This document shows positions 34,124 to 43,900 of a stretch of DNA of 64,000 bases, in pieces. The notes beneath the pieces were generated by a model. That model made no database searches, was not told the DNA's origin, and saw only the letters and a program-made list of their open reading frames with translations. The stretch is from positions 1 to 64,000 of the forward strand of contig JBAQWV010000065.1 of assembly GCA_049299095.1 (NCBI GenBank). Reading direction: 5' to 3'. The DNA is from JAAEKA01 sp049299095. GTDB lineage: Bacteria; Chloroflexota; Anaerolineae; JAAEKA01. Positions within the stretch are counted from its first letter, which is position 1. Every line of letters begins with the position of its first letter. The position numbers were made by a program, and so were the translations under genes.

Positions 34124-35335
34124 TCACTGTTCCATCAGTCGTTCCAGTGCCATGTGGTTATCCGGGAAAAAGCGCAACGCCTCCAGCAGCACCGCCAGCG
34201 CCTCTTCGTCGTCACTGTGCGCCAGCTTGCGCCGCATCAGAATCATTGCCTCATTGGTGCGCTCATCCAGCAGAAGAGCTTCCTGCCGCGTGCTGGAGCG
34301 ATGCACATTGACCGCAGGGTACAGCCCCAACTGCGCCAGCTTGCGATCCAGATGCACTTCCATGTTGCCGGTGCCCTTGAATTCTTCGTACACCACCTGA
34401 TCGAGGCGGCTGTTGGTGTCCACCAGGCAGGTCGCGATCAAGGTCAGGCTGCCGCCATCCTCCACAGCGCGCGCCGCGCCGAATACTTGGCGCAACGGAG
34501 CCAGTGCGGCCGCGTCCATGCCACCGGACAGGGTCTTGCCACCGCCCGGCGCCGCCAAATTCTGGATGCGCGCCAGCCGCGTCAGGCTGTCCAGCAACAC
34601 CACCACATGCCGGCCTTCTTCGGTCAGACGGCGCGCGTGCGCCATAGCCAGGTTCACCACCGCCGATTGTTCGCGGTGCGGCGCATCGAGATCAGCCACC
34701 AGCACCAAGCCATCCACCACGCGGCGCAACTCGGTCGCTTCTTCGGGGCGTTCGCCCACCAGCAGCACCACCAACTCCAGCTCTGGATCCGCAGAGACGC
34801 CCTCGGCAATGTTGACCAGCACCGTGGTCTTGCCAGCCTGCGGCGGCGCGACAATCAGCCCGCGCTGGCCGCGGCCAATTGGCGAGATCAGATCAAGCAA
34901 GCGGCCGGTAATCGCCTGCGGATGGTAGCCCAACACGATCTGCTGCCGCGGGTGCAGCGGAACGAGGTCTTTGAAGTCGGGACGATCCGCCAGGTTTTGC
35001 GGGCCGTGCCCGTTGACGCGCCACACCCGTTGCACCAACGGGCCGTAGGTGTCCTCAACCGCCAGCGCCTCAACCCAGTCGCCCAGGCGCAGCCCGTGGG
35101 CACGGATCATGGCCGCGGGCAGGAAGGGCGCATCGGGTCGTGGCACAGCGTCCGGCAACAGGCCGCCTTGGCCTTGCCGGTCCACATCGAGGAAGCCGCG
35201 CACCACAAACTGGCCGCGCGCGGGCCGCGGAGGTTCCGGCAGCGGGCCGGGTTGCCAGCGTCGCGCGGCGCGCACCTGGCTGCGCCAGCCTGAAATATCA
35301 TAATCTATCGGTATTCTTGAGTTGGGGGGTGTCAC
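34124..35335 (-). CDS. rho: Transcription termination factor Rho, divergent N-terminus
   Basis: 403 aa from a GTG at 35335 with GGAG 9 nt upstream. The ATPase core is conserved: GKGQRG-like GRGQRGLIVAPPQAGKTTVL, VLLVGERPEE, LLDSLTRLAR, the Q/R-loop region SGGMDAAALAPLRQVFGAAR and EEFKGTGNMEVHLDRKLA. The N-terminal helix bundle is missing, and the primary RNA-binding OB fold is degenerate (GGLLP where GFLR is usual, no YVS-QIR motif). It probably still terminates transcription but may select RNA differently, or it may be a second Rho. Confidence 0.9.
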   Translation of the reverse strand: MTPPNSRIPIDYDISGWRSQVRAARRWQPGPLPEPPRPARGQFVVRGFLDVDRQGQGGLLPDAVPRPDAPFLPAAMIRAHGLRLGDWVEALAVEDTYGPLVQRVWRVNGHGPQNLADRPDFKDLVPLHPRQQIVLGYHPQAITGRLLDLISPIGRGQRGLIVAPPQAGKTTVLVNIAEGVSADPELELVVLLVGERPEEATELRRVVDGLVLVADLDAPHREQSAVVNLAMAHARRLTEEGRHVVVLLDSLTRLARIQNLAAPGGGKTLSGGMDAAALAPLRQVFGAARAVEDGGSLTLIATCLVDTNSRLDQVVYEEFKGTGNMEVHLDRKLAQLGLYPAVNVHRSSTRQEALLLDERTNEAMILMRRKLAHSDDEEALAVLLEALRFFPDNHMALERLMEQ

Positions 35336-35451
35336 GATACAAGCTCCGGCGGCGGAGTATAACACAAGCGTACCACTTACGCAACGCACTGCATCAAGAA
35401 GCACGCGCTGGCAAATTTGAACCTGGTAGACAAGTACCAGACCTGTCTCTC

Positions 35452-35481
35452 ATTTCACATAAAACCGGCTTGCGGTTATAC
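35452..35481 (+). promoter_or_regulatory. Promoter upstream of glgM
   Basis: TTCACA (35452-35457), 18 bp, TATACT (35476-35481). Predicted start near 35488, 60 nt before the ATG. Confidence 0.5.
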
Positions 35482-35547
35482 TAACGCAACATTGACGCTC
35501 TCCGCGCGCAGTTGCGCGCGCTTCATTTCCACCAGAGGAAGTTTGCC

Positions 35548-36765
35548 ATGAAAGCCCTGTTGTTAACCCGTGAATACCCTCCTTATGTTTATGGCGGCGC
35601 TGGTGTCCACGTTGAATACTTGTCGGAAGAATTGTCCCGACTGATGGACGTGGAAGTGCGCAGCTTTGGTGATCAGGATGCGACCCTCAACGAACATTTG
35701 CAGGTCAAGGGGTATCCCTTTGCCGCCGGCAAGTTTGCCCGCGTGGACAAAAAATTGAGCGGCGCATTGGACACCCTGCAAGCCGGGCTGGAAACCATGA
35801 CCGATCCCGTGGACGCGGATATCGTGCATGTACACACCTGGTACGCGCATTTCGGTGGCATTATGACCAAGCTGCTCTACGGCACGCCGCTGGTGCTGAC
35901 GACGCACTCGCTGGAGCCGCTGCGCCCGTGGAAGCGCGAACAGCTTGGCCGCGGCTACGATATGTCCTCGTGGGTCGAGCGCACCGCCATTGAGATGGCC
36001 GACGCGATTGTGGCTGTTTCTGAAGGCACCAGGCAAGACGTGCTGGATCATTTCGACGTAGACCCCGCCAAGATCAAGGTGATCTACAACGGCATTAACG
36101 TGCAGCAATACCAGCCCACTGCCGACACCAGCGCCCTGGTGAAGTACGGCGTAGACCTCAACCAGCCCTTTGTGCTGTTCGTCGGGCGTATCACGCGACA
36201 AAAGGGCATCATCCACCTGGTCAACGCCATCCAGTACATCCACCCCGACACGCAGATCGTGCTATGCGCGGGCGCTCCCGACACACCGGAAATCGCTGCG
36301 GAGATGGAAGCTGCGGTCGCGCGCGTGCGTGCGACTGGCCGCACCAACGTGGTATGGATCCAGGAGATGTTGTCGAAGGAAGACGTGATTCAGATGTACA
36401 GCCATGCCACGGTCTTTTGCTGCCCTTCAATCTACGAACCGTTTGGCATCATCAATCTGGAAGCTATGGCCTGCCAAACAGCGGTGGTCGCCAGCGCAGT
36501 CGGCGGCATCAAGGAAGTGGTGGTACACGGCGAAACCGGCTATTTGGTGCCGGTGGAGCAATTGAACGTCGCGCCGTTCGAGCCGGTAGACCCGGACAAA
36601 TTCTCGCGTGACCTCGCCACCTCCATCAACAAGCTGCTGGACGATCCGGCACTGTGCCAGGCGATGGCCGAAGCCGGTCAGGCGCGCGCCCGTGACCTGT
36701 TCAGTTGGACCAGCATCGCCGAGCAAACCAAGGCGCTGTACGCATCGCTGCTTGAAAAGCAATAA
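35548..36765 (+). CDS. glgM: GT4 alpha-glucan synthase, GlgM type
   Basis: 405 aa retaining glycosyltransferase. In the GlgE pathway GlgM makes maltose-1-phosphate from ADP-glucose and glucose-1-phosphate; relatives are annotated as glycogen synthase. Motifs: REYPPYVYGGAGVHVEYL at the N-terminus, nucleotide-binding GRITRQKG and the EX7E motif in YEPFGIINLEAMAC. GAGGAAG precedes the ATG. GlgE follows 12 bp later in the same operon, which favours the GlgM over the GlgA role. Confidence 0.9.
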   Translation: MKALLLTREYPPYVYGGAGVHVEYLSEELSRLMDVEVRSFGDQDATLNEHLQVKGYPFAAGKFARVDKKLSGALDTLQAGLETMTDPVDADIVHVHTWYAHFGGIMTKLLYGTPLVLTTHSLEPLRPWKREQLGRGYDMSSWVERTAIEMADAIVAVSEGTRQDVLDHFDVDPAKIKVIYNGINVQQYQPTADTSALVKYGVDLNQPFVLFVGRITRQKGIIHLVNAIQYIHPDTQIVLCAGAPDTPEIAAEMEAAVARVRATGRTNVVWIQEMLSKEDVIQMYSHATVFCCPSIYEPFGIINLEAMACQTAVVASAVGGIKEVVVHGETGYLVPVEQLNVAPFEPVDPDKFSRDLATSINKLLDDPALCQAMAEAGQARARDLFSWTSIAEQTKALYASLLEKQ

Positions 36766-36777
36766 AGTGGAGCTTCC

Positions 36778-38739
36778 ATGATCCCCCAAGAGTATCCTCG
36801 TGTTCTTATCGAAGCCATCGAGCCGCAGATTGATTGTGGTCGGTTTCCGATCAAGCGTGTTGTCGGCGAAAAAGTAACCCTGTTTGCTGATATTTACAAA
36901 GAAGGCCACGACAAGCTGGCCGCGCTGGTGAAGGTGCGTCGCAAGGGCGACACGCAGTGGCAGGAATTGCCCATGCACTTCTGGGACAATGACCGCTGGA
37001 CCGGCGAATTCGCGGTGGATGCGCTGGGCCGCTGGGAATACACCGTGGAGGGCTACGCCGAGCGTTATTTATCGTGGGTAGACGAAATCACCAAGAAAAA
37101 CCTGCCCGGCGCGGCGCTGACCAGCGAGCTATTGGAAGGGCTGGCGATCCTGCGCACCTCGCTGACGCTGGCCGCGGGCGTGGACAAAGCCGAGCTGGCC
37201 GGGCTGATCCAGTCCATCGAGGCAGCCATTGCTGCGGGAGAACAGGATCAAGCGATCGCGCTGGCCACCGGCAACGCCATGCACGCGCTGATGGCCAAGT
37301 ACCCGGACCGCCGTGAAGGTGCTGAATACACCCCCTACCTCGAACTCGTGACCACGCGTCCCCTTGCGCGCTTTGCTGCCTGGTATGAATTCTTCCCGCG
37401 CTCGCAAAGCCCGCTGCCCGGCCAGCATGGCACGCTGCGCGACAGCATCGCTGTGCTGCCCCGCATCAAAGCGATGGGCTTCAATGTAATCTACCTGCCG
37501 CCGATCCATCCCATCGGTCACGCCTTCCGCAAAGGCAAGAACAATAGCCTGGTAGCCGAGGCAGGCGATGTGGGCAGCCCGTGGGCGATTGGCAATGAAC
37601 ACGGTGGTCATACCGGCCTGGAGCCGAAGTTGGGAACCTGGGCCGATTGGGACGCGTTTGCCGCGGCTTGCCGCGCCGAAGGCATCGAAATTGCCCTCGA
37701 CTACGTGATGAACTGCTCGCCCGATCATCCTTACGTCACGGAACACCCGGATTGGTTCTATCACCGGCCCGATGGCTCGATCAAGTACGCGGAAAATCCG
37801 CCCAAGAAGTACCAGGACGTCTACCCTCTCAACTTCGGCACGGAAGACCGCGAAGGTCTCTGGAAAGAGATGCTGCACATCTTCCTGTTCTGGATTGACA
37901 AGGGTGTCACTACCTTCCGCGTGGACAATCCGCACACCAAGCCGGTGGCCTTCTGGGAATGGGTGATCGGTGAGGTACACAAGCAGCATCCCGGTATCAT
38001 CTTCCTGGCCGAAGCCTTCACCAAGCCCAAGATGATGCGCCTGCTGGCTAAAGCTGGCTTTACGCAGTCGTACACTTACTTCACCTGGCGCAACACCAAG
38101 GAAGAGTTGACCGACTACGTGACCGAGTTGACTGTCGGGCCAATGAAGGAATACTACACCGGCAACTTCTTTGCTAACACGCCTGACATCCTGCCGGAAA
38201 TTTTGCAGCAAGGTGGCCAGCCCGCATTCGTCATGCGCGCAGTACTGGCGACCACGCTGTCATCGGTGTATGGCATCTACAGCGGCTATGAACTGTGCGA
38301 AAACACACCGATTCCGGGCAAGGAAGAATACCTCGACTCGGAGAAGTACGAGATCAAACAGCGCGATTGGACGGTGGATACCCCAAACAACCTGATCCCA
38401 CTGATCACGCGGCTGAACAGCATCCGCCAGGCTCATCCTGCCTTGCAGCAGTACAACGATGTGCGCTTCTTCGCAGTGGACAACCCCAATATCATCGGTT
38501 ATTACAAGCTGACCGAAGACCGCTCGGACATCGTGGTGTGCGTGGTGAACCTCGATCCATTCCACGCGCAGGAAACGCTGATCCACCTGCCGCTGGACGC
38601 GTTCGGCGTGCGCGCAGATCAGCCGTTCCAGGCGTATGACCTGTTGAACGATGAGAGCTATCTCTGGCGTGGCCCGAGCAACTACGTCAAGCTGGAGCCG
38701 GGTGGCAAGATGGCGCACGTTTTCGCCATCCGTCAGTAA
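36778..38739 (+). CDS. glgE: Alpha-1,4-glucan:maltose-1-phosphate maltosyltransferase
   Basis: 653 aa GH13 enzyme that extends alpha-1,4-glucan with maltosyl units from maltose-1-phosphate. N-terminal beta-sandwich (1-110), insert helices (110-200), then the barrel. Catalytic nucleophile D383 in FRVDNPHTKP and acid/base E412 in LAEAFTKPKMM are in place, and the C-terminal beta-domain runs from about 560. GGAGC precedes the ATG. It works with the upstream GlgM; no branching enzyme or trehalose synthase is visible nearby. Confidence 0.95.
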   Translation: MIPQEYPRVLIEAIEPQIDCGRFPIKRVVGEKVTLFADIYKEGHDKLAALVKVRRKGDTQWQELPMHFWDNDRWTGEFAVDALGRWEYTVEGYAERYLSWVDEITKKNLPGAALTSELLEGLAILRTSLTLAAGVDKAELAGLIQSIEAAIAAGEQDQAIALATGNAMHALMAKYPDRREGAEYTPYLELVTTRPLARFAAWYEFFPRSQSPLPGQHGTLRDSIAVLPRIKAMGFNVIYLPPIHPIGHAFRKGKNNSLVAEAGDVGSPWAIGNEHGGHTGLEPKLGTWADWDAFAAACRAEGIEIALDYVMNCSPDHPYVTEHPDWFYHRPDGSIKYAENPPKKYQDVYPLNFGTEDREGLWKEMLHIFLFWIDKGVTTFRVDNPHTKPVAFWEWVIGEVHKQHPGIIFLAEAFTKPKMMRLLAKAGFTQSYTYFTWRNTKEELTDYVTELTVGPMKEYYTGNFFANTPDILPEILQQGGQPAFVMRAVLATTLSSVYGIYSGYELCENTPIPGKEEYLDSEKYEIKQRDWTVDTPNNLIPLITRLNSIRQAHPALQQYNDVRFFAVDNPNIIGYYKLTEDRSDIVVCVVNLDPFHAQETLIHLPLDAFGVRADQPFQAYDLLNDESYLWRGPSNYVKLEPGGKMAHVFAIRQ

Positions 38740-38772
38740 CCCCGTACCCAGGCGTTTCGGAATTCCCTCTCC

Positions 38773-38808
38773 ACAGGGCACGCTCACCCGTGCCCTGTCT
38801 CTTTTTGT
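38773..38808 (+). terminator. Terminator of the glgM-glgE operon
   Basis: Stem ACAGGGCACG/CGTGCCCTGT with a 6-nt loop followed by CTCTTTTTG. Confidence 0.85.
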
Positions 38809-38826
38809 CTCAAAACAGAGTATCCC

Positions 38827-39507
38827 GTGCAATTTCCCCTCAACGAAGCCTTGCTGGTTAAAGCGCGCGCTGTCCTGCTGTCACGCCGCGGTGTGCGCTG
38901 GATTGTCGGCGGCTCCACCGCGGGCAAATCCACCCTGTGTCAGTGGCTGGCCGCCCAGTACGACCTCCCCGTCTACGACATGGACGCTCACATCTTCGGC
39001 ACGTACCATGCGCGGCTCGACCCGCTGCGCCATCCGGCCAGTATTGCCTGGTTCCGTGCGGAAGACCCCCTTGGTTGGGCATTGTCTTTGTCGCTGGATG
39101 AGTGGTATCACCTGAACCGCGCGGCGCACGCCGAATATCTCGACCTGCTGGCGGATGATCTGCAAGACACCGATCCGGTGATGCCGCTGTTGATAGATGG
39201 TGGCGTGACCAATCCCTCGCTGCTGGCCCGCGTGCTACCGGTGGAGCAGATCGCCTGCCTGACGATTCCGCCAGAACTCAGCACCTACCAATGGGAAAAT
39301 GACCCACTACGCGTCGAAATGAAGCAGGCAATCCTGGCGATTACACATTTGCCGGACGCGTGGACGAAATTTCTCGCCATGGATCAGCAGATTCATCGTA
39401 TCATCAACAACGAAAGCCAGCAGGCCGGCATTGCCCGCTTTGCGCGCGGTGACTACGCTACGCCGCAGGCATTGGCCGCAGCAGTCGCCCGTGCGCTGGC
39501 GCTTTAG
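38827..39507 (+). CDS. P-loop NTPase / kinase-like protein
   Basis: 226 aa from a GTG start. Walker A GGSTAGKST (about residues 28-36) with YDMDAHIFGTYH after it, similar in plan to small-molecule kinases or shikimate-kinase-like proteins. No family specificity is evident. It overlaps the convergent AIR-synthase-like gene by 4 bp. Confidence 0.7.
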   Translation: MQFPLNEALLVKARAVLLSRRGVRWIVGGSTAGKSTLCQWLAAQYDLPVYDMDAHIFGTYHARLDPLRHPASIAWFRAEDPLGWALSLSLDEWYHLNRAAHAEYLDLLADDLQDTDPVMPLLIDGGVTNPSLLARVLPVEQIACLTIPPELSTYQWENDPLRVEMKQAILAITHLPDAWTKFLAMDQQIHRIINNESQQAGIARFARGDYATPQALAAAVARALAL

Positions 39508-40538
39508 TCGAAGATCCGCGCGATTTCGTCCACATTGAACTGCGGGTAGGGGATGTTTACACCACCGCGTCGCGCGTGCATGGCCGCGCCCGGCGCGTCG
39601 GCGCGCCCAATCACCTGCGCAGGCAGATTGGCCGCCTGACACACAGCCAGCAGGCTGGCTGTTTCCATTGGCGGCAGCGCCACCAGCAGCGCGCCGGATG
39701 CGATCACCCCCAGCGGGTCCAGTCCGTAGGTTGAGCACAGTGCGCGGCTTTCAGCGGGCACAGGCACCGCGTCGAAATCAAGGGTCATGCCCACGCCCGA
39801 AGCCTGCGCCATCTCCCAGATGCCGGTCGCCAGCCCGCCCTCCGTCGGATCATGCATGGCGTGAACCGCGGCGGCCTGCGTCGCGAGCCGCGCCGCACGC
39901 ACCACGCTGATGCCCGGCGTGTGCAAAAAGTCTTGGGCCCGGCGCAGCAGCGCCGGATCGAAGCCGCGCGCCAGCAAATCTGCTTCCTTTTCGCGGGCGA
40001 TCAAGGCCGTGCCTTCGATGGGGATGCTGCCGACCAGCACCAGATCGTCGCCCGGCTGCACATTGGAGGAGCGCAGCAGGCGGTCGGGCGCGACATCGCC
40101 TAGCATCGTGCCGGAGACGATGGGGCGATCCAGCCCGACAGTGATCTCGGTGTGACCACCGGCCAGGGCCACGCCAAGGTCGGCACATGCGGCTGCGATC
40201 TGGTCATAGATTGCGGCCGCCAGGGCCGGGGTGGCTTTGCCCGCGGGCAGCAAGACCGTTGCCATGAACCAGCGCGGGATCGCGCCCATCACGGCGATGT
40301 CGTTGGCGTTGACGTTCACTGCATACCAGCCGATGGCGTCAGTAGCAAAGGTGATGGGATCGGTTTTTGCCACGAGACAGGTCGCGCCGAAGTCAATCAC
40401 GGCCGCGTCAACGCCCATCTGCGGGCCGACCAGCAGCCGCGCATCGTGCGCGGGAAAGCGCCGCAGCAGCGTATCAAGTAAGGTATTGGGCAGTTTGCCC
40501 GCAGGTAAAAGGTGTTGGGATTGAGGATCGCTTGACAT
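39504..40538 (-). CDS. AIR synthase-related (HypE/PurM-like) protein
   Basis: 344 aa with the two-domain PurM-like ATP-binding fold: NVNANDIAVMGAIPRWFM, AGGHTEITVGLDRPIVSGTM, HDPTEGGLATGIWEMA and the C-terminal IGRA segment. Relatives include AIR synthase, HypE, SelD and ThiL; without other hydrogenase or selenium genes nearby the substrate is unknown. Confidence 0.85.
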   Translation of the reverse strand: MSSDPQSQHLLPAGKLPNTLLDTLLRRFPAHDARLLVGPQMGVDAAVIDFGATCLVAKTDPITFATDAIGWYAVNVNANDIAVMGAIPRWFMATVLLPAGKATPALAAAIYDQIAAACADLGVALAGGHTEITVGLDRPIVSGTMLGDVAPDRLLRSSNVQPGDDLVLVGSIPIEGTALIAREKEADLLARGFDPALLRRAQDFLHTPGISVVRAARLATQAAAVHAMHDPTEGGLATGIWEMAQASGVGMTLDFDAVPVPAESRALCSTYGLDPLGVIASGALLVALPPMETASLLAVCQAANLPAQVIGRADAPGAAMHARRGGVNIPYPQFNVDEIARIFD

Positions 40539-40952
40539 GCAGTGAGTATACGCGGTGGGGAGAGCGTTGTCAACGGGACGATGGGGGGATTTTAGCCGCG
40601 GGCTTTGCTGTTTCTACAAAGTCCGTCGGTGGCGAGGGGGCTTGGAAACGCCAGCTCGTTTGCATCTGGGGATGCGAACTGCTTAAAACGCGAAACCAGA
40701 CAAAAACAACCGGATTTTCTGCGCAAAGTCCCGCCTTACATTGACGGTCTTTGTGCTGGGTGGTACAATCTGGATGGTTACTTAAACGCCGATTCAGCAT
40801 TCGGATCTGAAAACCCTTTTTATGGTCTCTAAACGAAGGAGGTAAGGCCCGTCAACACATGACAACGATGTCTGTGCAAACATAACCAGTCTCTCCAAGT
40901 CACTTACAGCCGCTTTCCCATTGTGGATCAGACAACTATCAAGGAGGATAGT
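40539..40952. other. Control region upstream of the double nucleotidase
   Basis: Contains a near-consensus rightward promoter (40741-40769) and a leader of about 177 nt. A purine-rich AAGGAGGTAA (about 40835-40846) in the leader has no well-placed start codon. No other gene is supported. Confidence 0.55.
40741..40769 (+). promoter_or_regulatory. Near-consensus promoter of the double nucleotidase
   Basis: TTGACG (40741-40746), 17 bp, TACAAT (40764-40769); predicted start about 40776. Confidence 0.7.
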
Positions 40953-43900
40953 ATGTCGTTGCTATCACGAAGAGTTCTGTCGTTTTCGTTGGCAACCAGC
41001 CTGGCTTTGCTGGCTATGCTGGTCTTGCTGTTGGCAGCGGGGGTGTTGAGTATGCCGGTGGCGCTGGCTGGGCCAGCCCAGCCCGATGATGTGGCAACCA
41101 TCACCATTCTGCACACCAATGACTTTCATGGGAATTTGGAGCCAGCAGGCAGCAATCCTGGCATGGCGCGCGCCGCGCAGGTGATTAAAACCGTGCGCAA
41201 CGAAGTCGGCGCTGACAATGTGGCGCTGATGGATGCAGGCGACATCATGCAGGGGACGCTGTTGTCCAACCTGTTTGATGGCGAATCGACCATTGATATC
41301 TACAACTCCCTCGGCTATGATGTAGCCACCCTGGGGAACCACGAATTCGACTGGGGGCAAACGCCCCTCATCAGCCGCACGATGCAGGCGGACTTCCCCT
41401 TTGTGGCCGCTAATCTCGTCGTGAACAATACAGGCAATTGCGCGACCGCAGGCTGGACCCCCGCGTCCTTCGTGTCCCCCTGGATCACGATGACAGTGGG
41501 CGCGCCGGGCAATCAAGCCGTGTTGGGAATTATCGGCGTCACCAGTACAGAAACCCCTTATATCACGATAGCCAGCGCCACGGAAGGGCTGTGCTTCAAA
41601 GACCCCGCGGCCTCGATTACTCACTACTACCAGCAGGTACAGGATGCAGGCGCTGACGCCATCATCGTGCTGAGCCATCTGGGCTACGCGGATGGCGGCT
41701 ACGGCTATGGCTTCCCGGTGTACGGTGACCAAACGCTGGCGCACAAGCTGGTCACAGCAGGCGCGCCGGTGGCATTGATCATCGGCGGACACAGCCACAC
41801 TGATCTGGCCGCCGCCACCGTGGTGGATGGTGTCACCGTGGTGCAGGCGCACTATGCAGGGCGCAAGGTCGGACGGGCGACCCTTACCATCAACAAAACC
41901 ACGGGCAACGTTGCCGTCACGTGGCAGCGATTGACAGTCAGCACCACTGGCGACCAAGATGCTGCCACCGCTGCGCGCATCGCACAGTGGGCCAACGATC
42001 CGTGGTATCAGAGCGAGATTAATCGCGTGGTGGGCTACACCAATGTGAGCATTACGCGCGACTATAACGGCGATTCACTGATGGGCGCATTCGTAAACGA
42101 CGCCATCTACAACGACCTGAACAACGACGCCACCGACGATAACGATGTGGATATCGTATTTAACAACGCAGGCGGCTTGCGCGCGGATATCGTGACCAAC
42201 GGGCAAACCCCCTTTACCCTGACGCATGGCATCCTTTACAGCGTGCTGCCCTTTGGCAACGCCACCGTGGTAGGCGACATCACGGGCGACAAGATCGTAG
42301 ACCTGCTCAACCAAAGCGCCACCCTCTTCAAGGGCGCGTTGCAGGTTTCCGGCATCCGCTACAACTTCTACCGCTATAGTGACACCCTGCCGGGGCCGCA
42401 GCCCTGGGCCTGGGGCGCATATGGCATTCAGGTAAAGAACCGCACCACCGGCGCTTGGGAACCGTTGCAGATAGACCACACCTATCGCATCGCCACCAAC
42501 GAATTTCTGGCTCCCGCGGGCCAGGACGGCTACTCGGCCTTCAAGTACGTCACCAATATTAGCTATTGGGGCGATATGCTAGACGGCGTGGAACGTTGGG
42601 TGGCAGACACCTACACCCCCGAAGCCCCCTACGCGGGTGCGCTCGACGGCCGCATCGCCCGCAATGGCACAGACAGCGGTGGTGCTGTGCTGCCGGTGAC
42701 GGTGCTGCACCATAACGACTCGCACGGTAATCTGTACAAGGGCCGCACGGTTGGCTTTACCCAGTTGGCAACCCTAATCAAGCAGGAGCGCGCTCACAAT
42801 CCCACGCGTACCATCCTGGTGAATGCCGGTGACCAAATTCAGGGCGATGCCATGATGTACTACTACAAGACTGCCCCGATGGGTGTGGGCGCGGATGGCC
42901 GGCCCTTGCCCGCGGAGTTGACCGTGCATCCGATGATGGCTGTGATGAACCAGATGGCTTACACCGCCTGGACCATCGGCAACCACGAATACAACTTCGG
43001 CAAGGATGTGTTTACCAGCGTGCTGGGGCAATCTACAGCACCGGTGTTACAGGCTAACGTCAGCGATGATGGCCGCTATGGCATCAGTGACGTGCCGGTG
43101 AAACCTTACACAGTCTTTTCGCTACCTGACCGCTCCAACGGTGATCTGCGCGTGGCAATTCTGGGCATCGGCAATCACCGTATTCCCAACTACGAGCTGC
43201 CGAGCAACATCGTGGGGCTGACCTTCAGCAATCCCATCTCCAAGGCGATGGAGCTGGCCCCGCTACTGGACAGCGCCAACGATGCAGTGATTGCACTGAC
43301 GCACATCGGCTTTACTGGCAACCCCAGCAGCGTTGAGGTGGATGCCAACGTGGATACCGAGCTGGCTGCCATGACCCCTGGTATTGACGCAGTAATCGGC
43401 GGCCACAGCCACACCGACCCGACCCGCCAGACCAGCGCGTCCGGGCCGTATCTTTATCTGCCCGCTTTCGTTGCCGGGCCGAACAACACGCCGGTGATCG
43501 TCAGCCAGGCCAACCGCTATAACACCTATCTGGGTGAACTCGTGCTCGGCCTGCTGCCGAAATCCTACGGCGGCTACGAAGTCGTTGCCCGCGCGGGACG
43601 TTCGATCAAGGTCGAGATGACCACGCCGGAAGACCCCGCCATCAAGGCCGTGGTTGCACCCTATATCAACTTCCTCACCACCTACACCACCACCGTCATC
43701 GGTCAAACTACGGTTCCGTTGGATGCACTGAGTGGCTTCACCCAGGAGACCAACGCCGGCAACCTGCAAGCGGATGCGTCGGTATGGGAATTGGGCAGCC
43801 ACGAAATCCAGGTGGACTTCCATCTATCGGGTGCGATGACGAACCGCAAGATCGCCGATGCTGCAACCCCGCAAGCGCCGGTGTCGCTGATCGTCAACGA

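Noticed and set aside
37129..38211. Long antisense open frame (360 codons) opposite glgE
   Set aside because: Shadow frame without recognisable domains; glgE catalytic residues lie in the other strand.
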